In this document: positions 1-12,360 of the stretch, in pieces
Position numbering within the stretch: position 1 is the first letter of the stretch
Layout: every line of letters begins with the position of its first letter
Assembly: GCF_043290135.1 (NCBI RefSeq)
Contig: NC_134710.1
Coordinates: 8,510,821-8,574,820, forward strand
Reading direction: 5' to 3'
DNA length: 64,000 bases
Source: Rhipicephalus microplus
Taxonomy: Eukaryota; Arthropoda; Arachnida; Ixodida; Ixodidae
Notes under the pieces: generated by a model
Told to the model about the DNA's origin: nothing
What the model saw: only the letters and a program-made list of their open reading frames with translations
Databases searched by the model: none
Made by a program: the position numbers and the translations under genes

Positions 1-49
1 AATGGATGTCCTTTTTTTGTGTGCAACATGCTTAGATGTGGATATTTCT

Positions 50-118
50 GCTCGAAAAGTAACATTTTGGTGCTCCAAAAATTGCTCCAAATTTTATTTT
101 GACTGTTGCACCCATGGA
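50..118. repeat. Fragment of a dispersed repeat also present at 27950-28019
   Basis: About 70 bp here resemble 27950-28019 in the same orientation. Both contain an AACATTTTG core, a 'gctccaaat' motif and a 'ctgttRcaccc' end. A related 'ctgctccaa...ctgttYc..ccctgg' tail closes the long repeats ending near 55685 and 62625, so this may be the end of one dispersed family. The class is unknown. The rest of 1-642 shows no gene or recognisable element. Confidence 0.45.
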
Positions 119-657
119 CAAAGAGTACAGGATAGCTGGTGTGGGTTTTTTTTCGTTCCTATCTTTTAATACGAAGTGCGAGAAGAAATCACAAAAAACC
201 ACCAACTAGCCCAATTCATGCTTTGAATTTTCAACTTGAAGATCTGTGCCGACATATTAGCAAAAAATGAAATCGAAAATAAATTATTACACATTGCAGT
301 AGGAAAGCGTGAGGCCAAAGTTATTGTGTCAATACCCTTTTAACATACTTGGAAAATTACACAAAACTATGTGCCTGCACACACAACGGCTTTGGAAATT
401 TTGTGATCTCCATTTACTGGCATTCTATGGGCAGATTTCTTCTCAATAGTCACAGGAAATTATGCAGTCGAAAACCCCAATTTGCGTGAAATGCTAGTCC
501 GATCTACTGTCGTGCCATAAAGGGTAATGTTAACTTTAGGTGCGAGCACTGCAGATATCAACGTTTGTAAAGCAAACGCCATGGTCGAAATGAACTTTTT
601 CGATGGTGTATTCAGCTAGTGATGTGTGCGCAGAATAATTAAACATCTTTTGCCTCG

Positions 658-893
658 ATTGATATGTGGGGTTTAACGTCCCAAAACCACAATATGATTA
701 TGAGAGACGCCGTAGTGGAGGGCTCCGGAAATTTTGACCACCTGGGGTTCTTTAACGTGCACCCAAATCTGAGCACACGGGCCTACAACATTTCCGCCTC
801 CATCGGAAATGCAGCTGCCGTAGCCGGGATTCGAACCCGCGCCCTGCGGGTCAGCAGCCGAGTACCTTAGCCACTAGACCACCGCAGCGGGGC
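658..893 (-). mobile_element. Full-length tRNA-derived tick SINE with target-site duplication
   Basis: The element reads on the minus strand. Its tRNA-like head lies at 893 and its tail ('ggggtttaacgtcccaaaac' on the plus strand) at about 665. The head has an A-box-like TGGTCTAGTGG and a B-box GGTTCGAATCC, so it can be copied from an internal pol III promoter and moved by a LINE. A 15-bp duplication with one mismatch flanks it (643-657 and 894-908, acatctttYgcctcg), which fixes both ends. It matches the other SINE copies in this window over its whole length. The short ORF inside it is not a gene. Confidence 0.9.
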
Positions 894-908
894 ACATCTT
901 TCGCCTCG

Positions 909-3469
909 TTGAGGCAATCACTGGTCTCACAGGTCAAGTCTACCTACAGGTTTATGCTTAAGGAAAACCAGTTTACAAGGTGGCTGTGTAAAGTAGTACT
1001 TAGAGCATATAGTAGCTACGATGCTTTTTAACGTGGCCTCAAACACTCCGAACTTCAGTAATCTTGGCGGAATGAAGGACCCAATGTATTGCGAGAAAGA
1101 CGAGACACTAAAGAACATGGTGGCTTAGCAACTATATGCCAGAAAAACTGACGCAATAGCTATGGCGGTATTCTAAGGCGAGCACATTTGAGATACTTTG
1201 CACGACTCGATCCTGCATGCATGTGCGGTGCTTGGCACATGGGCACCGGCAAAAACGCAGTCTATATACATGGATGCGTTCGATACAAATAACCCCAGTG
1301 GAGGCAACAGCCTTATATATTTTAATATCACTTATGAACAACTTGATCTAATGATATGAATAGGGTGTCTTATGGGTTCAAATCACATCATGGCTACGCG
1401 GGAATAATTTTGTTGTATTCAAGAGGAAGCGTGTTCTTGCTTTGCACCCCGTTGGCTGCCGAAGCCCGAATGAAACCCATCTTTTGTGGTGTAACACAAA
1501 TCTGTTACGAATTTTCTTATAACTGAGCGTGGGCACAGTTGGCTGAAGCAAAAGCAAACTTTTTTTTATTATTTTACCAGGAACGTCAATGATGCTGTTT
1601 TCATCATTCATCTGTAGCTTGACACAAGCAAAAAAGGAATGCAAATAGTGGAATTGCGTACGAAGCGAGCACATGTTATGTACTAGGCGCACAACGGCAG
1701 TCAATGAAGAGTCTTTGCTGTGACATCACCTAGGCCTCCCACCAGGCGGCGCCACTCCAACATCTCAGGGGATAATAGGCAGCTGCAGAATAGAACAGTC
1801 ATTTTCTGACAGTAATTGAGCAGTGATTTACGGTTGACAACAGTGCATTTTGTTCAAGGAGAGAAAGTCAAGGATCAGCAGAAACCTAACTTTGATTCCC
1901 AGTAATATTGCAAGGGAATCTTATGCCTTTGTCATCAATGTTTTCAAAAAGTATGGCGTGTTATTCCTCCTCTTGTTAAGGCTGAAAGATTTGGAACTGT
2001 TATTGGATCATTCAATACCAAATGTGGTGCTTGCTAAAAATACATTTCTATAAAGAAATGAGATAATTACGGATATAGACATTCCCATTATTTTCCCAAA
2101 ATACTCCGAGTGGCACAAATTTTCGTGGCGGTTGACCACTATTTAAAATTCGCAAAACGGTTGAAAACCAGATACGAAAAGAAAATTTTCTGTAAACTTT
2201 CTGTTAAAAAAAAATTTTCTGTAAACTTTCTGTTAACCTTGTTGGTATGATTCTCAATAGTATGCACTTTTCCAAAAATTTTTTTCTTGGACCACCTTAA
2301 AGTGCTATAGATGACTCAACATTGGTCAAAGTCACATTTTTGCCAAGTTTAGGATTTTGTTTTAGAGCCTATGGGCCACACAAGCAAAAAAAAAATTGTT
2401 TTACAGAGTTTGATAAAAAGAATTTATTAATTTTATCTATAATCATCTTCTGTTTAAAAATTCTGAAAAATGCTGCTAATTACTAACTTAGCCTACGTGC
2501 CAAGATATGAAACAAAGCTACCAAAAGGAACTATTGTATAACAAAAGCATCGTGCTCGAAAAACGCAAAAAGCCAAGTGTTAAAAAAATGTGTGAAAAGG
2601 TCGATTTATAGGGAATTTTTTTTTGTACCAAGTTTTTCACTATTTTGTTAATTTCACAATGTTGCCACATCTGCTAAAAGTTTTGCCGCTCAAAATATTT
2701 TTGGGAAATACTGTAGAAGTAATGTCTACATGTGTAATTTTCTCAAATTTTTAAAAAATAAAAATTGATTTTTTGTGAGCTCTACAGCTGAGACAGTTGA
2801 CCCTGTTACTAGGTGAGTATTGAGCGGTGTGCACAGTGGTTGCGCATTTAAATGACGTTCCTGCCGGAGCAATGGCTGTTTGTTGTTTTAATGCTAGCCT
2901 GACACCTTAGGAAGGTGCTCCTCCACAAGTGCTAAATACTTGGCATGTTTGCATAGTGCTGTAGCTTGCTTGAGGTTTGGGGAGGCTTGAAGCACTATGC
3001 TGTTGCTTTAACATTTTTGTTTTGTCCACGTCTGGCAGCAGCTTGAATGCAGTTGAATCAGCTGCAGTGCAGGGCACTTTACTGAGAGCTATTTTCCTCT
3101 CCACAAACACATGTAGTAGGTAAATGTATGCCATGCAAGGTGGCAGTGGTTTGCCAGCTTGGTCTGCGATCATTATTTTATGCCTTTCATTTCCACCAGT
3201 GCAACCCACAGATAATGATGCACAAATTTTAGTTGAACAGAAGCTTGGCAAGTTGACCAAAGAGAATCTTTTTATGACAGCCTATCTTTCCATTCTTCAA
3301 ACAGAGCAGTTAACTATATTCTGAGTGTATATAACTATACTGTGTCAAGGCAAAACAAATAAAACTAATAGTTGATTTAGTGTATTTTGTTCAACCATTG
3401 AGTGAGAAGGGGACCAAAGAGACCAATATAATTATTCTCAGTCTATTTTATGGCCCGTGCAGGATCAGG
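909..3469. other. No gene recognised; AT-rich intergenic or intronic DNA
   Basis: No recognisable protein family is seen. A 26-bp exact direct repeat (core 'ttttctgtaaactttctg') lies at 2182-2207 and 2211-2236. An uninterrupted 117-codon minus frame at 2907-3260 and a 66-codon plus frame at 3124-3324 overlap, but neither resembles a family I know. Several poly-A/T runs are present. Confidence 0.5.
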
Positions 3470-3840
3470 TTCTCTACTAGTGATCTCCAATTTGGCCTAT
3501 GTTATGCCAACTGATTCCATTTTATATCTGCAAACTTTATAGTTTTGTCAACTGTCCTTAGCCGCATTTGTCATATCTTGGTATTCATTCCATTGGTCTC
3601 ATCGACTGCCAGTGGTCTTTCCGTCAAGGCCAGCTAAAGTCTTTTTTTTGTTTGTTTAACGTGAAATAACATATTGGTTATCCGTGATTGTTCTCCGACC
3701 TATAACTGCTGTATTCTAATATTACCCCTGTCATTTTCCATTTCAATGCACGCTGCGTTGTCCTTAACTTTTACTTTAGTTTCTTGCTTATCTTTTAAGC
3801 TTCAGCCCCATATGTTATTAGCATTGCTGTTTCAGAGCGA
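3470..3840 (-). mobile_element. Decayed 3' end of an RTE-type LINE
   Basis: The minus strand corresponds to the C-terminal and 3' part of the RTE-like LINE that is common in ticks. The plus strand carries eroded matches to its typical 3' segment ('gtgatctccaatttg', 'tggtattcattcc', 'gcagccccatatgtta'-like blocks). The family resembles the better preserved copies at 21757-22310 (minus) and 36218-36860 (plus). No open frame survives. The assignment rests on recognised segment order rather than an alignment. Confidence 0.5.
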
Positions 3841-3914
3841 GTGCTTGGGATTAGTGGTTAATACAGTTATGATATGTAGAGATTCGGAAGAGTAGATGCA
3901 GATATATCTGTACA

Positions 3915-4084
3915 GCTGGTTAAGCAAGCAGTGCCAGCAATATAGATTAGCTTGTGCCAGTCTGTCTACTTTGTCCTCTTCATCTCAGTGTCACTGGTAG
4001 CTGGTTATGCAAGCTGCGCCAGCAATATAGATTAGCTCATGCCAGTCTGTCTACTTTGTCCTTTTCATCTCAGTGTCACTGGTA
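3915..4084. repeat. Tandem duplication, 2 x 85 bp
   Basis: The unit at 3915-3999 is repeated at 4000-4084 with a few substitutions. Each copy begins 'gctggttaWgcaagc' and ends 'gtcactggta'. It lies just upstream of a GAT microsatellite and a gypsy integrase remnant. The low divergence suggests a fairly recent local duplication. Confidence 0.85.
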
Positions 4085-4104
4085 CATATTGCTGCGGGGC
4101 CAGT

Positions 4105-4132
4105 GATGATGATGATGATGATGATGATGATG
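4105..4132. repeat. (GAT)n microsatellite
   Basis: About nine uninterrupted GAT/ATG triplets. No function is implied. Confidence 0.9.
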
Positions 4133-4135
4133 TTA

Positions 4136-4565
4136 TGGCAGTTTCTAGAGAAGCCGTGGTCTCACTTTTGCATTAATTTTGCTGGACCATTAAAGAACCA
4201 ATACATGCTCATTGCTGTAGATGCATTTTCGTAGTAGATAGAGGCCGATCCTGTACCTAAACCACCGACTATGCATTCCTTCACTGTGGGTCATGTTTGC
4301 TGCCCATGAACATCAGTGAACCAGTCTTCATGAGTGCTTTCAAGAACTTTATTCGAATAGTATCACTCAAGTGCTGACACCCCATGTCGTTCAATGTTCA
4401 AACAGAAATGCAGAACGGGCAATTCAAAGCATCAAACTGAAGCTAACGCAAGCTACTGAAAATAGTTTTACATGTGAACTAGTTCTCATTCTTCAAAACT
4501 ACAGAAGAGCCCCCAGCGAAATCACTGGACGCTCACCAGTGGATGTTATTGTGTGCCTAAGATGA
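4136..4565 (+). pseudogene. Ty3/gypsy integrase core remnant
   Basis: A broken frame runs from a segment read as 'HFCINFAGP' followed by 'LIAVDAFS', typical of the start of a retroelement integrase core after the zinc finger. It continues to 'NAERAIQSIK' and 'ITGRSPVDVI', which match the conserved 'NGxAERxxxxxK' and 'TGxSPxxLL' signatures late in the core. Stops and frameshifts lie between. No LTRs, protease or reverse transcriptase are seen next to it, so this is an isolated fragment. The family (Ty3/gypsy) is inferred from these motifs. Confidence 0.7.
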
Positions 4566-7500
4566 AAACTATCGTAACATTGTTACATCATGACATGCCA
4601 TCTAACTACTTGCGATTCGACCACAAGATGATCCATGGTGGTGCGTTTTAGAACTACTCCCCCTGGAAGATCTTGAGATTCAATTTCCTGGATGGCTGAC
4701 AGTGCTGCTGACAATTGTGTCTTGTGAAACGGTCAATTGTGGTGTTACCCTCAGGAGTGCATGCGGCCAGACTTTGCTGCAGTTGATTCATCTCCAGGCT
4801 TTCCAATGCACTGTGCAAGCCAGAGCAAGTGATTCTTGTTGCTAAGTGCTCGTAGTTGAAAGGAAGCTGAAGCCAACTTTGTTCCTACTGCCAGTGACAA
4901 TACGAAGAAGCACAAGGAACCGGTTATGCAAAGGGATGCTGCACTGTCATATTTTTGTCTTTCTGATAGGGAAGCCGCCAAAGCACATTGGTACTGGGTT
5001 TCACTAACAGATAGTTTGTCTGGAAATACATATTTTATTTTTGAGTGTGCCTCAGCAGCCATTGGTTGAAAGGAGGGCAGACACTATCACAATGCAATGA
5101 ACTGCATACAGCATAGGAAACTGAAGAAAATCACAAAAGGAAGGTAAAAATAATAATCTCGGAAGAGTGATGAAAAACTGCAATTTGGGTGAATATTAGT
5201 GCTATAAAAGGTTAAATCACTAATCATCAGCAATGAGTTCTGGAACAAATAGCGCATGCACCGGGGATGCTGTTGCATAAGACACGTAAAAACATAGGGA
5301 CATAACTCATCACAACTGATGGATCCCTGCACAGCTTTCTGGAGAATTTACATGTTACACACAAGTGGGCTATCATGAATTAATTCGGCATATTCAAGTT
5401 TGCTAGGTGATCATGATTTTATTTTAAAAATGAGCCTGCATTAAAATACAGGCAGATGTTTCTCCATGTGAGTTAAGTGCTGTTTGTGTGGCTTGTCTGT
5501 TGCAACAGTGGTAATATCAGTCAACCCTGAGGGTAACGTAATGTGTGATGCTAGCTTACAACTTCCAGAAGGCTTGCTCTTGCTCTACAGATATTTCCAC
5601 AGCTTGAATAATTGCAAGGCGCTCAATGCAAACGTACTTCTACCTCATTGATAATAATTTCTTGGATATTGGGAAAGAGCACGACACTTAGTTAAGTGGG
5701 GGAACTGACCATGGCCGGTGCCCTGGCCATGCATTCTTCAGTTTTGTGGCTCTTTTGCTTTTGTAAATCTTTGCTGTGGCCGGTCGAGCTTGACGTTCTA
5801 CATCCGTTCCAGTGGTGGATATGTTACGCTTGTATATTCTTTGGTTTTATATTCTTTTATATGCTTTGCTATTCCAACTTAGTCTTTTGCTCCCTTATGT
5901 GCCTTTGCACAATAGAGAGAAACCGTGTTAAAAAGGGGCTGTGAACAGAAGCTGAAGCTGCCTGGTGGTCTTTTTTTTACTGCCTCAATAAGTATTGGCT
6001 TACCGATTCGTGAACATTTCAGGGTAGTATTCAGTTTCCATTTAGTAACACCCATTTGAAATCTTATTATTTTTACAATCCTAAGACGACAACGGGGCAC
6101 TGTCGGCTGCCATAGGCACTAACAAGGTGACAAGGTCTTAGTCGTAAATGTATTGTTAACTTTGCTTGCTCGGAAATGATAGATTTTTAGGAATGCTAAG
6201 AAGTAATAGAATGATCGAGCAATTTTTCAGCTCACAATTGTGCTCAATGTCCAAGAGCCATCTGTGTTCTAATCCTAGTGGAGGTGCATGAAAGGTGTCT
6301 GAACAGTGCCCGCCCCAGCTTCTAGAAGCATCTGACAGATGGCGCACTCGTCTTGGCCCTTTCAGTTCAGAGCTATACATGTGGGTGAATGCAGTGAGTG
6401 CTCGTTTTATAATTTTCTGTAGCAATGAAATCATCTTCGTTGATTTCCAAATGTTTGCTGATTCCGGGAATTAGCGGGTATTCAGGTGTTGCACAAACCC
6501 ACATGATAGATTGGGCGACTTTTGCCGTGGCCAAAATACTGGCTGCCAAAAGGAAGATTCCCCAGGCTGGTCTATGAGGTTCCACACACTGATTGTCACG
6601 CCACTTACATCAGTAAGACAGAAAGCCTTCCGGAAGGGATACGGCAACACTGAAACAACGTGAGTAGCTTCTACGCTGCACGAAACCCTCTCACAGAATG
6701 CAGCGAAAAGATGGACCATCGCATCAAATTCGAGAAAGCCCTTGTTTATCAACTCTGAAGGTAGCTGCAAGAAAAGGCAGTTCTTAGAGTCCTGTCATAT
6801 CCAAACAACACCTGGAAACATTAACTGCTCAACTGGGATCTTGTCAAGTATATATGCGCACGATCTGCAGAACTAATGGAGAAAACAATGAAGCAACAAA
6901 AACGACGGGAAGAACTACGATGGAAAGGGGGACACCGCTAAGAAAAGTCACTAGCTTTGGAGCTGGCTGAACAGTCACCCTTGAAGAAGGGACCGAATCA
7001 GTCTTGAAACGTCAAGCCAGGTTATAGTTTTTAATTTTAGCATTAGAAACTTTGGACTAAAAGTGGCCGGAGAGTTTATTTTATTCATATCAATTTTTAT
7101 CTAGCCAGAGAGTTGTTTTATTCATATAAATTTTTACCTAGCCAGAGAGTTCACCTCTGCATAGGTACTCGCAACTGTTCTCATTACTCATGATGATGAC
7201 TTGTGATGTAATCATTGTAAGTGAAAAAAAAAAAAAAAAAAAACCTCTTGTAATTGAGGTGGCAGGAAATACCGTGTTGTTCGCAGATAGCTTTGTCTTT
7301 TTATGAACATTTCAATGTTACTTAGGTACATTCTCAACAGTTATTTTACTGTATTCATAGAATGTCAAAGGGGAATTTGTGGTGTGTACGAGAGCCGTGG
7401 AATAAAGCTTGGTGAAAAAGAAACTGCTTTGTTTGCATAGGTGTGCGGGAAGTTAGGGTGAAATGAAGCACAAGGGTAATCAATGCATCACTTTCGAGTG

Positions 7501-9383
7501 GTTATTGTAAATCATTGTCTAGAAACGAGAATGAAGCATAACTGTGGACTGAATGTGGTATGCGTTAAACGTAAAGTACAAATTTGCACCTCCTGATGTG
7601 TTCTACCACAAAAAAAAAAAAAAAAAATGAATACGATGCTACACTAAACGTCAGCTAGAAATACCCACCATGAGGCCCTTAACTAGTTGAGGGCAGCATG
7701 CGCAAAGGCTTGTTGTGCTTTCTCACAATTGATGTTAGTACAGCTAATCTTAGGAGATACAGGGAGAGTTTAAACTGTGCACCTACTTATAATCTGCTGT
7801 TAAGGCAAATTGCAAAGGAAAACATCTGTTTATTCTGGGGAGAAGTGCATGTTTGTTCTTATAGAAACTATCAAGACAGTGCAACTCTTGTACATGTCTT
7901 CGAAGAATTTACTGTAAAATCCTGAGCAAGCGCCCACTTGTGGTGAATGATAATTGGACAAGATTTGGAGGTGGAGCTCTTACTTGGTTGTGGACCGAAA
8001 TTCAAGATGACGACAGAGGAGCCACTAGGAAGTGGTTCTAATGAAATGCTTTATTGAATACTCTTGTTTTACTACTATTTTTACTGAACCAGAGGGAATC
8101 CTTGCAGAAAATTTCATGTGTTACGACAAGGAGGAGGGAATGTTTTTCATATGATCTCCAACAATTTATGACAACTCAGATTGCAACCTTAAAGCACCGC
8201 GCTGTAAAAGTACGAAGGAATCATGCACATATTTAAGGACTCTCAGAACTTTGATTCCTGGGCAGAAATTTGTCACGGTTAGCTGACTGAAAAGTTTGCT
8301 TGATGGTAAGGCCAGCTGCTGTGAATGTCATTATAAGTGGATTGCACTGTTCTTCACCCTTGCTTCTCTTTCTTCTGTTATTCTCTTTGTGCAGCATTTA
8401 TTCCAAGGTCTTATGAGAATTACTGGTATTCCTGATGAGTTAGCTGGATCTTGTGTCGGTATCTTTGTTGTTGCTTTTTTCGTGTCCTTGGTCTGGTAGG
8501 GCTTTCTCTTGTGGCAGTTACTCGGAGTTTCTGCTGAATGAGCTGTTTTGCGATTCTTTGGAAAGATACCATTGGCCTGCATGCCGTCGTTTTCAGAATC
8601 CTCGTCCCCATCGGTTTAAGTTAGGATATCTTTGGCCTAGCAAGACACATTTACTAGGGTGCTGTGCAGTCTGTCCTGTGCGTGTGTGTGTGTGTGTGTT
8701 GTGTGTTTTTCTGAGGAGGTAAGTGTTGCCTTTTCAAATTATGCTTCTAAAAACAATGTCAACAAGCTTCTTGCTTTGATGAATGCTTTTTTCAAGATGG
8801 GTTCTTACATGCATGGATTGAAGGTAAAGTTGTTGGTTGTATTGACATATTTGGCATGGGGTGTGTGCATCTAAAACATGCTAGAGAATGCCCTCACTCA
8901 TCCCCCTCCAGTCCTCATATCTAATGATGGGTCCGCCCATTAGTAGATAACATTACATTGAATGCACTATTTTTGTGCCGCCTCTTTGTCAAGGGCATTG
9001 TTGCAAAATTCTTTCTATGGCCTGCCTAATGTCTGAATGAAGCACATTTTATAAAATCAACTGCACCAAACAGTAGTAGCAGTTTTGCCCCATGTTTTGA
9101 AAGCACCTAATGTGCATTTGTATATTTTGTACCGTGCTTATCCGCAGTTAATGTGGTTTTGATTTTGGAAAAGCTGTGTTCGCTGAGGGGTACAGTAGCT
9201 TTTCATATTCACACCACTGTGGGCTAGCAGATTTTACTACTAAAGGCTTGTATTGATTGTAAAAGCGGACAAACATTTCTGCCGCATGCTGTCAGCTGAG
9301 TTTAAGTGAATATATTTGCAAGTATGTCGTAGGGACGATTGTTTTTAGAATGGCTACAAGATATGGGGCTTATGCATGCTTAT
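4566..9383. other. No gene recognised; simple repeats only
   Basis: A roughly 38-bp unit beginning gccRgagagtt is repeated about 2.3 times at 7065-7151. Poly-A runs lie near 7226-7243 and 7610-7627, and a (GT)n run at 8682-8703. Short overlapping minus frames at 6156-6770 and 4751-5332 show no recognisable domain. Nothing supports an exon with splice sites and a conserved domain. Confidence 0.45.
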
Positions 9384-9573
9384 ACTGATGTATCACAGTA
9401 ATACTTTAACGAATACAAAGCACAAGATGAAGACAGGACATACTCACAAATAAACTTTTTATTAACTCCATTTAATCGCGCTTTCAATAAAGAGTTTAAT
9501 TGGGAGTACAGTGCATGTCCTGTCTTCATCTTGTTCTTTGTATTTGTTACTGCACTGGTGTAATACATCGGTA
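9384..9573. mobile_element. Fold-back (hairpin) element of about 190 bp
   Basis: The left arm ('tgatgtatcacagtaatac' onward) and the reverse complement of the right arm match along about 80 bp. The shared core is 'caagatgaagacaggacat' followed by 'aaataaactttttatt'-like sequence. Only a short loop separates the arms. This is the structure of a fold-back MITE. It has no coding capacity, and its family and target duplication are not determined. Confidence 0.75.
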
Positions 9574-10780
9574 TAAACCCAAAACAACTCACTCACCTAA
9601 CCATTACGTATGCTTCTTGGACAAGCTTGATTAAGTTGATGTCATTGCAGTGTCAGGTCACTGGATTTATTGGTGACACTACCGTGGTTGCTCATGCTAA
9701 GATGGGGCATTAATAATATGGTGATCTTTTGCTCATTATCTGGTTATTTGCTGGTAGTCTTCAATTTTAAACAAGCATTAGATGTTATGGGTGTTGGTAG
9801 ACCGTTAGATGTTATGGGTGTTGGTTGTAAATGAATCCAATCCAAGGCACGTTGCTCAGTTGGGCTACGATGCCTAAATCTCGCTAGTCTGCCATTTCCC
9901 CATCATCTTGAGCTATAGGCCATGTCCGTGACGTTATGCGTGCACAGGCGGCGCCGCGATGCATCAAAGCATAGGTTGCCATCGGAGCCAGTGCCACGAA
10001 ACCCGCGCAGGCAGGATCATGTCTTTTCGTTTAAAACTGGGCTCCTGTGTGGACGATTCATTTACGTTGTGTTCCCGTGGGCAGCGATTGATTCGTGCCG
10101 GGCGCTTTCCCAGCCACGACTGGGCAGAAGAGGAGACGTGCATCGTGTCTTGCCTAAGTCTGCTCATTGCCCAGCATGGATGGATAGATGGATGTTATGA
10201 GTGTCCCCTTTATAACAGGGTGGTGACATGTGGGCCACCAGGCTCGAAAGAAAAAATGGTCTTGTAGCGCAGCGCTCCAAGTGGCTGACGATGGCAGGCA
10301 TCACTCCCTGTGCCAACGCGACACCTGCACTTGGCACACTAGTGAGCGGTCTTTTGTCTGGCGGGCTCGTGTGCGCCATTAGGGAGTTAGGGCTTGTGTG
10401 CGCCATTAGGTAGGGCAATTGCTGCCACTGCACATGCATCATAACGCAAGCCGCCATTTGCACTTGCGGTCTGCCCACAGAAAATGCGAAATAGCATGTG
10501 GCGTGTGCAGCCCGCAAAGTGCTGGTGTCGAGGCTATGGTGTAGCTTCCATTGTGCATTTTGGTTTGCGTGGGGGGATGCTATATAAAAACTCATATGGT
10601 GCCCACACTGCCTACAACACTTTTAAATATCTCTATTGACCCCAGTGTATTATACGTTACTTTGAAACGTGCTTGAAAAGGATACCAGGTGGAAAGTGTA
10701 GGTTTCAGCCGGCATGGCTGGATCATATGGTATACCATAACTGGGTGCGATAGGATTCAAGCAATCCTTATAGAGTCAAG
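9574..10780. other. No gene recognised
   Basis: A 'gatggatagatggatg' microsatellite stretch at about 10178-10195 is followed by sequence resembling the 3' end of a tick LINE in minus orientation, only weakly supported. A 16-bp motif 'gtgtgcgccattaggN' occurs twice at about 10370-10410. A 143-codon minus frame at 10164-10595 spans these repeats, shows no domain and is probably chance. Confidence 0.35.
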
Positions 10781-11240
10781 TGCGCAATATGTCAAAAGAC
10801 GTTTGACATTGTAAGGATAAGGAAATGTGCCTTGAAGAGCCATCATAAAGGTGTAAATGACCGATTCAAAGTAGCAGCAGGTGAGGGCTGCTCATACATC
10901 GCAAGTTTTATGCACAGTGAACCTGATGTCCGAGGCGACTTGTCAGCAAGAAAGCACGGCAACTACTTTTCTAACTGAGACGCTTGACGAAGACTGCAGA
11001 AAGCACAACTCTGTGATCAACGCAGAAATATTGTGGACGAAAGTTGTGTTGTTGAACTACTTCTATATAGCTCCAGTGCATCCATTTTGCAACTGTTTAA
11101 AAACATGCTTCAGGACAGTGAAAATGCGCGGAGATTCACCTGCTCTGAGAAAAAATGCGCCCACGTCGCGTGCCACGGTCTGTGCCCATTTTTCACTTCA
11201 CAAGTATGACAAATTATGGAAAAGTCATTGCATTTTGTAG
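10781..11240 (+). pseudogene. hAT-like transposon fragment with zinc-finger-like start
   Basis: The segment begins with a frame reading 'CAICQKTFDI' and then 'ALKSHHKG', a C-x2-C...H-H arrangement like the BED/C2H2-type fingers of hAT-related transposon proteins. Further on, the frame 10881-11240 contains 'NAEILWTKVV' and 'PFCNCLKTCF', which fits the start of the dimerisation/core part of this family. A second frame around 11130 reads 'FTCSEKKCAHV', so a frameshift splits the domain. No catalytic residues or ends are visible. Family assignment is by remembered pattern only. Confidence 0.45.
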
Positions 11241-11600
11241 AAAAAGAGGCTGAGATAGCTGCTCCTAGTGTGAAACACTAGTGTGAAACACAGCTTCTTT
11301 CTTGAGTCATGTGAGAAAATTAAATTATGTTAAATGCTTCTTAGAATTTTTCGTTTGCAGCCTTGAAATAGTTGAAAAGGCCTTGAATTTTTAGCCAAAT
11401 ATTGTGTGCGAACGCTGCATTTACTTACGCGACACCTCTGAGGTGTGAAGCTTTGATTAGGCATGCACAAGTTGTGAACTGCCATTATGACTAAATTATA
11501 TTACCGACCTAGTGGCGGTAATAAACTTTAAAAAGACTACTTGGCGTATGAATGGAATCGTAAAGAAAGAATTGTGGATGAAATGCTCTCCGCAATTCCA
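11241..11600. other. No gene recognised
   Basis: AT-rich sequence. A short direct repeat ('agtgtgaaacact' region) lies at about 11265-11292. No domain or element end is visible. Confidence 0.4.
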
Positions 11601-11639
11601 AGGATGCCTATGTCACTGAATCTTTTTTTTCGTTTACCG

Positions 11640-12350
11640 TTATTGGCATCCTTTTTTTTAGATGCGAAGCAGTTTTGTTACTAGCCTGTTTAACGTTGTT
11701 GCTCGCAGTGCGTGCACGTGACGTCACTCTTTCCCTAGCCTGTCGCCGCCTGCCGCGTGTCATCTCTCTCGCTTCACCCTCTCCACCGCTCGCAACGTTC
11801 AAGCCCACTCCTCACGTTGGCATCATCTCCTCACCTGCGCCTACTCTCTCCATCTGCCGGTGAGAAGAAGACGTGGGTAGGCGCGCTCGCGCGCCGTCTA
11901 GCCCAGTTGTGGTACCGCAGCGCTGGCAATGTGGACAGCACGCCGCTGCTTGCCATACGATCACCGCGACGGGCGGGACGCCGCCAGAGCATACTTCCAA
12001 CTAGTGTACGCGTACCTTTCCCTGCCGTCGCCGGCATTGCAGGTAAGCGAAGCCAATTGCGTTTGCGAATAGCGACGTCGCGTCTGGAACACCAACGAGG
12101 CACGAGTCAGGGAAGGCAAACGCAAGGGTCGGCAGTGAAAGACCGTCACCAATGAGGTGCGAGTCAAGAACACCGATCACGTTCGAGAACAGAGGTGGCG
12201 TGCAGGTAACACCGACGATACACCGAGTTACGCTTCAAACCGTTCTTCCAGCTCCCGCGTCGACGCCCGTTTCAACTGGGTCAACGCCGTGCGCACCACT
12301 GCTGCTTCACATCCCATCAGGGTTCCTTTCGGAGAAATGATCCATTTTTT
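11640..12350. other. CpG-rich island, possible promoter or mobile-element 5' region
   Basis: About 700 bp are clearly richer in G+C and CpG than the AT-rich surroundings. A CRE-like 'gtgacgtcac' lies near 11720 and many short open frames occur on both strands. Frames at 11757-12155 and 11831-12103 lack recognisable domains and look like by-products of high GC. It could be a transcription start region for an unseen 5' exon, or the 5' end of a transposon. The sequence alone does not decide. Confidence 0.4.
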
Positions 12351-12360
12351 ATCATCCTAG

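Noticed and set aside
10164..10595. 143-codon minus-strand ORF
   Set aside because: It spans a GGAT microsatellite and short direct repeats, with no recognisable domain or splice context.
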